A stretch of 58,953 bases of DNA from Candidatus Stackebrandtia excrementipullorum (GTDB taxonomy: Bacteria > Actinomycetota > Actinomycetes > Mycobacteriales > Micromonosporaceae): the NCBI GenBank assembly GCA_019113825.1, contig DXGR01000072.1:1-58953 (forward strand). The letters run 5' to 3'. This document shows positions 53,876 through 58,953 of this stretch, piece after piece. The notes under the pieces were generated by a model, which made no database searches, had not been told where the DNA came from, and was given only the letters and a program-made list of their open reading frames with translations. Position 1 is the stretch's first letter. Each line of letters begins with the position of its first letter. The translations under genes and the position numbers were made by a program.

Positions 53876-54955
53876 ATGGCGGATGTCGCGGCGGACCTTC
53901 GGGCGGCGCTGCTTGGTGCCATCGGACCGGTCAACGTCGACACACTGTCCGAGGTGGTCACCGACCAGCATTACGTCGATGCCGTGCGCGGAGAAGCGGC
54001 CACCCGATTGAACTCCGCCGACGGCGACGCCGACCGGTCACGGCTTCTGGGCGTACGTGCGGTAGCGGGCCGGCTGCTGGGTGACCTCGACGGCGCCGAA
54101 GTCGACGCTCGGGCGAGCCTCCAGCACGCGGAGACCGCCGCCACCGATCTTCTTTTGTCACCCGCCAGAGCCCGGCTTGCGAACGTTTTGCGCATGAAAG
54201 GCGAGCTTGCCGAAGCCGACCGGCTGTTCGCCCTGGCGGAAGCCGGAGAACTCCCACGTCGGCTCATCGGACGTGTACGGATCGGCACGGCGCTGTCATG
54301 CATAGCCCAGCGCCGCCTTACCGAGGCGTTGGTTCATCTTGAACGCGCCATTGAACACAGCAACGACCCCGGGGTGACGGATCTGATGGCGCCCGCCCTC
54401 GACCTCGTGACGCGATTGGCGCAGGAGGGGTTCGGACCGCAACCGCGGTCATGGTCCGAACGTGCGGGCCATCCCGCGCCACGACGTTTTCAGGACCCGC
54501 GGACGGGGCGATGGGGTTTCCTCGACAACAACCGCAAACCGACGATCCCCGCCACGTTTGCCGAGGCCGGTGACTTTCGGGGCGGGATAGCGGCGGTGCG
54601 GGAACGAGCATGGGGTGCCATCGACACCACGGGCCAATTGAAGGTTCCGTTCCTCTACGACAAGCTCAGCACCGCCCTCCCGGACGGCCGCAAGGTCACC
54701 GGGTTCGTCGACGGAGTGGCCGTCGTCACCAGACGTGGTGCGAAGGGCCTGGTCAACCGCAACGGAAAACTCATTCTTCCGCCGCATTATCGTGACGTCA
54801 TCGTCCATCCCGCCGGGTTCGCCGTTGACACCGGTGGCGCGACGTGGGGAGCCCGCGATCATCGGGGAGACGAGCTGGTGCCGTCGCGTTTCGACCGCAC
54901 CGAACTGCTGCGGCGTCTCGACGGAATGATCAATCTCGACGAGGGACCGCTGTAG
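53876..54955 (+). CDS. TPR-like and WG-repeat protein
   Basis: A 359-aa cytoplasmic protein. The N-terminal half (about 20-190) is helical with TPR-like pairs (LLGDLDGAEVDARASLQHAE and RLTEALVHLERAIEHS). The C-terminal half (about 215-335) has WG/KWG-type beta repeats: RWGFLDNNRKPTIPATF, AWGAIDTTGQLKVPFLY, KGLVNRNGKLILPPHY, TWGARDHRGDELVPSRF. WG repeats are usually peptide or peptidoglycan-associated; no signal peptide is visible. ATG 53876 chosen; a longer reading lacks homology. Function unknown. Confidence 0.88.
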   Translation: MADVAADLRAALLGAIGPVNVDTLSEVVTDQHYVDAVRGEAATRLNSADGDADRSRLLGVRAVAGRLLGDLDGAEVDARASLQHAETAATDLLLSPARARLANVLRMKGELAEADRLFALAEAGELPRRLIGRVRIGTALSCIAQRRLTEALVHLERAIEHSNDPGVTDLMAPALDLVTRLAQEGFGPQPRSWSERAGHPAPRRFQDPRTGRWGFLDNNRKPTIPATFAEAGDFRGGIAAVRERAWGAIDTTGQLKVPFLYDKLSTALPDGRKVTGFVDGVAVVTRRGAKGLVNRNGKLILPPHYRDVIVHPAGFAVDTGGATWGARDHRGDELVPSRFDRTELLRRLDGMINLDEGPL

Positions 54956-55169
54956 AAGGTCGACTTCGGGCCGTCTCGCGGTTGCACGGTACTCGAGAAG
55001 GCGCCTCGTGAGCTCTCGAACGACGGCGTATACGACACCGATGCGACCATGTGTGTCGGCTAGTGCCATCACCCGAACGGGCGTCCACCGCAGGCCACGC
55101 CCCCGGTCGACTTCATCACGGTCGTCGACCGGTTTTCCTCAACACCGTTCCCGCGATAGATTCGCCTCT

Positions 55170-56168
55170 GTGGAATACCGACACCTAGGCCGTTCCGGCC
55201 TCGTAATCAGTGAAATCATCTACGGCAACTGGATCACACATGGGTCGCAAGTAGAGGAAGAGGCGGCGGTGGCATGTGTCAACGCCGCACTCGACGCCGG
55301 CATCACCACCTTCGACACCGCCGATGTTTACGCACAAGGTGCTGCCGAAGAGGTCTTGGGCCGCGCCCTGAAAGGGCAACGTCGGGAAGGCCTGGAAATA
55401 TTCACCAAGGTGTACTTCCCGATGGGAGAGGGAAAGAACGACCGCGGCCTGTCCCGTAAACACATCATGGCCTCGATCGACAATTCTCTTCGTCGGCTCC
55501 AAACCGACCACGTCGACCTGTATCAGGCACACCGTTTCGACCACGACACACCGCTGGACGAAACAATGCAGGCCTTCGCCGACGTGGTCAGATCGGGCAA
55601 AGCCCACTACATCGGTGTCTCGGAGTGGACCGCCGACCAGATCCGCCGCGCCCACCACATGGCGACAGACCTGAACATCCAGCTCGTCTCGAACCAACCT
55701 CAATACTCCATGCTCTGGCGTGTCATCGAGGAGGAGGTCGTTCCGGCAAGCCGCGATCTGGGCATCGGCCAGATCGTGTGGTCTCCGGTCGCACAAGGGG
55801 TGCTCACCGGGAAGTACCTGCCGGGCCAGGCTCTTCCCGAGGGAAGCCGCGCGACAGACCCCTCCGGCGGAAAGTTCATCGGCCGCCTCGTCGAAAATCA
55901 GGAGTTGTTGGAACGTGTTCAGCTTCTGAAACCGATCGCGGAGGAGGCGGGTCTCACCATGGCGCAGTTGGCGGTGGCGTGGGTCCTGCAAAACAGCAAC
56001 GTGTCGGCCGCCATCATAGGCGCGACACGGCCCGAGCAGGTCTCTGACAACGTCAAGGCCGCCGGAGTCACACTCGACACCGATCTGCTGGGGGCCATCG
56101 ACGAGGTCCTGGAACCGGTCGTGCAGCGTGACCCGTCCTTGACTCGCAGCCCCAAGCCCCGAGCCTGA
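55170..56168 (+). CDS. Aldo/keto reductase
   Basis: A 332-aa NADPH-dependent oxidoreductase of the potassium-channel beta-subunit-like AKR group. The catalytic tetrad is present: Asp and Tyr in FDTADVYAQGA, Lys in FTKVYFP, His in YQAHRFD. The cofactor-binding C-terminal motif AIIGATRPEQVSDN fits. GTG 55170 begins the usual VEYRHLGRSGL N-terminus. Substrate unknown. A terminator follows. Confidence 0.93.
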   Translation: MEYRHLGRSGLVISEIIYGNWITHGSQVEEEAAVACVNAALDAGITTFDTADVYAQGAAEEVLGRALKGQRREGLEIFTKVYFPMGEGKNDRGLSRKHIMASIDNSLRRLQTDHVDLYQAHRFDHDTPLDETMQAFADVVRSGKAHYIGVSEWTADQIRRAHHMATDLNIQLVSNQPQYSMLWRVIEEEVVPASRDLGIGQIVWSPVAQGVLTGKYLPGQALPEGSRATDPSGGKFIGRLVENQELLERVQLLKPIAEEAGLTMAQLAVAWVLQNSNVSAAIIGATRPEQVSDNVKAAGVTLDTDLLGAIDEVLEPVVQRDPSLTRSPKPRA

Positions 56169-56177
56169 CCGACATCA

Positions 56178-56214
56178 CGATGTCCGGGCGGGCGCAACGC
56201 ACGCCCGGACATCG
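56178..56214. terminator. Bidirectional terminator between aldo/keto reductase gene and miaA
   Basis: A perfect 13-bp stem (56178-56190 with 56202-56214) with an 11-base loop, between the convergent stops at 56168 and 56215. Confidence 0.85.
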
Positions 56215-57147
56215 TTACCGGTGTGCGGTCACCTGTTCGAGAATTCGAGTCAGCGCGTCCGTGTCACCGGGATCGAACCACGCGTATCGCTTGTCTCGCC
56301 CGAACCAGGAACGTTGACGACGAACGAAGCGTCGTGTACCCGTCACAGTCTTTTCGCGAGCCTGTTCCAGGCTCAGCTCCCCGTTCAGGTGATCCAGTAT
56401 CTGGCGATATCCCAGGGCTCGCCCGGCCGTCAACCCCTCGGCGAGCCCCTGCCCGGCCAGTCGTTCGACCTCACCGACAAATCCCTGTTCCCACATCATG
56501 TCCACGCGGCGCGCTATCCGCTCGTCGAGCACGCCCACATCACGGTCCAGGGCTATGTGCACCGTTCGGTATACCGATTCCGGTCGGGGCAAAGTGGCGG
56601 TAAACGACCCCTTCAATGCGACCACCTCCAATGCCCTCACAAGACGGCGACCGTTGCTGGGCAGGATCGCCTCCGCCGCCGCCGGGTCGACCTGAGCCAA
56701 CCGGCTGTGAAGGACCGCCGAACCACAACGCTCCAGCTCCGCCTCCAGCTCGGCACGCAGCACCGGGTCGGTGCCGGGAAACTCCATCCGGTCGGTGACC
56801 GCTTGGATGTACAGCCCCGAACCTCCCACAAGCACGGGTACCTTCCCTGCTGCCAACAGGCCGTCGACGACCGACCGGGCCATAGTCTGGTACTCCGCCG
56901 CGTTCGCGGTCTTACGGACGTCCCACACATCAAGCAGGTGGTGGCGAATCCCTTGGCGTTGGCCCGCCGGAAGCTTTGCCGTACCGATGTCCATCCCCCG
57001 GTACAGCTGCATGGAGTCGGTATTGACGACCTCCCCCTCCAGGGCTTGCGCCAACCTCAGTGAAAGGTCCGACTTCCCCGTGGCGGTGGGCCCGGCCAAC
57101 ACCACAACGGGCCCGGGTACGCTCGATCCGGCACCGGTGTCTGTCAT
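56215..57147 (-). CDS. miaA: tRNA dimethylallyltransferase
   Basis: A 310-aa enzyme that isopentenylates A37 of tRNAs reading UNN codons. The P-loop is GPTATGKS (19-26), followed by VVNTDSMQLYRGMDIGTAK, VGGSGLYIQAV and RFVRRQRSWFGRD. ATG 57147 has GAGGAG just upstream. In M. tuberculosis miaA sits directly beside dapF; here 33 kb of other genes lie between them. Confidence 0.95.
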   Translation of the reverse strand: MTDTGAGSSVPGPVVVLAGPTATGKSDLSLRLAQALEGEVVNTDSMQLYRGMDIGTAKLPAGQRQGIRHHLLDVWDVRKTANAAEYQTMARSVVDGLLAAGKVPVLVGGSGLYIQAVTDRMEFPGTDPVLRAELEAELERCGSAVLHSRLAQVDPAAAEAILPSNGRRLVRALEVVALKGSFTATLPRPESVYRTVHIALDRDVGVLDERIARRVDMMWEQGFVGEVERLAGQGLAEGLTAGRALGYRQILDHLNGELSLEQAREKTVTGTRRFVRRQRSWFGRDKRYAWFDPGDTDALTRILEQVTAHR

Positions 57148-57439
57148 TTCGCGCTCCTCAACGACTGGCCCCACAGTCCGCCCATCACGTCACGCACGCC
57201 GATGTCACCGCGGACAGCCCACCGCACAACCTTCCACGAACGTCTCCAAATGGTCACGGTTTGGTCGCGACCATCGGCGATAGCAAGACCATGACCTGGG
57301 CATTGGTCGGATTAGGCTGGAAGCGCGGTTGGCGGTGCCCCGCCGACACCCGTAAGGTACCGGTAGGGAAAACAGGACACGCACGTTGGTCGAGCACACG
57401 CTCGGCATCTTCGACTCCGGTTAAGGAATAGGGAACACC

Positions 57440-58660
57440 ATGAGCGGTGAGAACCAGGACGCGACGCGGTTCGGCCGAATTGACGCCGACGGCACCGTCT
57501 ACGTCAAGACCGGCGCGGGTGAACGCGTCATCGGTTCCTGGCAGGCGGGTTCGCCTGAGGAGGGGCTGGCCCATTTCGCGCGTCGCTTCGACGATCTGGT
57601 CACCGAAGTCGACCTGTTGGCTGCCAGACTCAACGCCGGCAACGCCGATCCTCAGCAAACCGCCGCCACCATCAAGAAACTGCGTGCCTCCATCGACGAG
57701 GCTCACGCCATCGGCGACCTGGACGGTCTGGCCGGTCGTCTGGATGAGCTCGCCGTCCGGGCCGAGGCCAAGGCCGCGGAAGCCAAGGAGGCCAAGAGCC
57801 AGGCTCGGGCGCAGGCTGTCACACGCAAAGAGGAGCTCGCCGCAGAGGCCGAGGGCCTGGCAGAGAATTCCACGCAGTGGAAAGCCGCCGGGGACCGCCT
57901 GAAGGCGATCGCCGAGGAATGGAAGGGCGTTCACGGCGCCGACCGAAAAACAGATCAGGCGTTGTGGCGACGTTTCGCCGCCGCCAGGGATGCCTTCACC
58001 AGGCGTCGCGGAGCCCATTTCGCGTCGTTGGATTCGGAACGAAAGACGATCGCGGCCCGCAAGGAAGAACTCATCGCCGAGGCCGAAAGGCTTTCCGGCT
58101 CCACCGACTGGGGCGAGACCGCCAACCGGCTTAAACGGCTCATGGCCGAGTGGAAAGAAGCCGGCCGAGTCGCACCCGATGCCGAACAGAAGCTGTGGAA
58201 GCGGTTTCGTGCTGCACAGGACACTTTCTTCTCGGCTCGTAGTGAGGTGTTTTCGGCTCGTGACAACGAGCAGAAGGAGAACCTCGTCAAGAAGCGTGAG
58301 CTTCTGGCCAACGCGGAAGCTCTGGACGTTGATGCCGACCCGCGTGCAGCTCAGCAACAGTTCCGGGTGATTCAAGGTCAGTGGGAGGAAATCGGCCACG
58401 TCCCGCGCGACGCCGCCGGTGGCTTGATGCGCCGGATGAGAGGCGTGGACGAAAAGATCCGCGCCGCCCTCGACGTCGCCTGGCGCCGTACACCGATCGC
58501 GGAGAACCCCCTGCTCAAGCAGATGCGTGACCAAGTCGCCGAAGCCGAAGAACGACTTGCCCGCGCCAAGAACGACGGGGACGCCAAGCGTATCCGCAAG
58601 GCCGAAGAGGCACTCAACAGCAAACGACAGGTTCTCGAGTTGGCGGAGCGGTCACAGTGA
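57440..58660 (+). CDS. DUF349 coiled-coil protein
   Basis: A 406-aa protein of the DUF349 family, made of repeated helical units with the conserved pattern W-K-x-A/G-G (AEEWKGVHGADRKTDQALW, AEWKEAGRVAPDAEQKLW, QGQWEEIGHVPRDAAGG) and long coiled coils rich in Ala, Glu and Arg. The M. tuberculosis counterpart near miaA is Rv2731, of unknown function. DUF349 proteins have been linked to ribosome or RNA-associated roles, but I cannot assign one here. A strong terminator lies 63 bases after the stop. Confidence 0.9.
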   Translation: MSGENQDATRFGRIDADGTVYVKTGAGERVIGSWQAGSPEEGLAHFARRFDDLVTEVDLLAARLNAGNADPQQTAATIKKLRASIDEAHAIGDLDGLAGRLDELAVRAEAKAAEAKEAKSQARAQAVTRKEELAAEAEGLAENSTQWKAAGDRLKAIAEEWKGVHGADRKTDQALWRRFAAARDAFTRRRGAHFASLDSERKTIAARKEELIAEAERLSGSTDWGETANRLKRLMAEWKEAGRVAPDAEQKLWKRFRAAQDTFFSARSEVFSARDNEQKENLVKKRELLANAEALDVDADPRAAQQQFRVIQGQWEEIGHVPRDAAGGLMRRMRGVDEKIRAALDVAWRRTPIAENPLLKQMRDQVAEAEERLARAKNDGDAKRIRKAEEALNSKRQVLELAERSQ

Positions 58661-58722
58661 CCTTTTCGACACCGTAGGCACGGTTCACCGTGACCACAGC
58701 AGCCCGGCCGAGTTGAAGTGCG

Positions 58723-58761
58723 AACGGGGGCCGACCGCTCATCAAGCGGTCGGCCCCCGTT
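58723..58761 (+). terminator. Terminator after DUF349 gene
   Basis: A perfect 17-bp stem (58723-58739 with 58745-58761), 5-base loop, followed by the T-rich TTGTTT. Confidence 0.88.
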
Positions 58762-58823
58762 TGTTTCCGCCCACATGCCTCACGCGTCACGATGGTCCGC
58801 TTCGCACACGTGTTCGCGAATAA

Positions 58824-58953
58824 GAGGCTGTCTTTTAAGCCTGTTTGGATAGTCGTCGGGTGAGGGTGATGATGCTGGCCCAGTAGATGAAGGCTTCGCT
58901 GTTGGCGGGTTGGCGTTCGTAGTCGCGGGCGTTGCGTCGTTTGTTGGTGGTCC
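58824..58953. mobile_element. Insertion sequence end (IS5-like), continues beyond window
   Basis: GAGGCTGTCTTTTAAG at 58824-58839 looks like an IS terminal inverted repeat, immediately followed on the minus strand by a transposase 3' end. The other end lies outside the window. The flanking TAA could be part of a short target-site duplication, which cannot be tested here. Confidence 0.7.
58835..58953 (-). CDS. IS5-family-like transposase, C-terminal fragment
   Basis: The minus strand reads 38 codons and a TAA stop at 58835-58837. The visible residues (RRNARDYERQPANSEAFIYW, then ASIITLTRRL) match the C-terminus of IS5/IS427-group DDE transposases, whose conserved RxxRDYER and W-(A/S)-x-I-x-L-x-RRL ends are familiar. 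The catalytic residues lie upstream, outside the window. The stop codon lies inside or just next to the terminal repeat, as is usual. Confidence 0.75.
   Translation of the reverse strand, partial: TTNKRRNARDYERQPANSEAFIYWASIITLTRRLSKQA

Overview
This 59 kb window is chromosomal DNA of a high-GC actinomycete. The evidence is the GC-rich codon usage with frequent GTG starts, a QcrCAB/CtaCEF actinobacterial respiratory gene set, an IdeR-type DtxR regulator, an HrdB/SigB-type sigma factor, class II ribonucleotide reductase with NrdR, and an actinobacterial LexA site. Gene order resembles two blocks I know from Mycobacterium tuberculosis: sigB-ideR...nrdR-lexA-hflX-dapF-miaA, and the Rv2191-Rv2206 block (exonuclease/GIY-YIG, trpD, ctaE, qcrCAB, ctaF, ctaC, adoK, HesB, glycerate kinase). 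The family could be Glycomycetaceae or a relative, but the sequence alone does not settle this.

Layout. 1-3.5 kb: sigma factor 3' end, ideR, a lipoprotein, a sulfurtransferase and a deaminase. 3.6-13.3 kb: the most striking region. It starts with a DUF402 reading frame that runs without a stop into a GlnX-like four-helix membrane sensor. GlnH-like solute-binding lipoprotein, an unknown helical protein, PknG-like kinase, PP2C phosphatase, VWA protein and FHA protein follow. All six junctions from glnX onward overlap by 4 or 8 bases, and PknG, PP2C and FHA carry related N-terminal zinc-ribbon modules. This reads as a complete amino-acid sensing phospho-relay: extracytoplasmic binding protein, membrane sensor, kinase, phosphatase, and phosphothreonine reader, with a VWA scaffold. 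13.3-17.8 kb: nrdJ, nrdR with a tandem NrdR-box pair, and lexA with its own SOS box. 17.8-24.2 kb: a secreted propeller-like membrane protein, hflX, malic enzyme, dapF and a CobT-like protein. 24.2-24.8 kb: a decayed P-loop kinase pseudogene.

24.9-32.1 kb: gcvT, a leucyl aminopeptidase, an alpha/beta hydrolase, a DEDDh exonuclease/GIY-YIG nuclease, and a RelA/SpoT homologue whose synthetase domain looks degenerate. 32.2-46.4 kb: qcrB-qcrA-qcrC-ctaE, a pseudo-receiver, trpD, a NUDIX hydrolase, a stand-alone RAM domain, a cyclodehydratase/ThiF-like orphan, a Pro/Gly/Gln repeat membrane protein, ctaF-ctaC, a cysteine desulfurase, adoK, a HesB-type Fe-S carrier and glycerate kinase. 46.4-58.7 kb: nadA, murA, a DUF3043 protein, two small membrane proteins, a three-gene ABC exporter (one permease has lost its normal stop), a TPR/WG-repeat protein, an aldo/keto reductase, miaA and a DUF349 protein. 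The right edge enters an insertion sequence carrying a transposase C-terminus.

Many genes end in strong GC-rich hairpins, listed as terminators. I saw no tRNA, rRNA, CRISPR array or convincing riboswitch.
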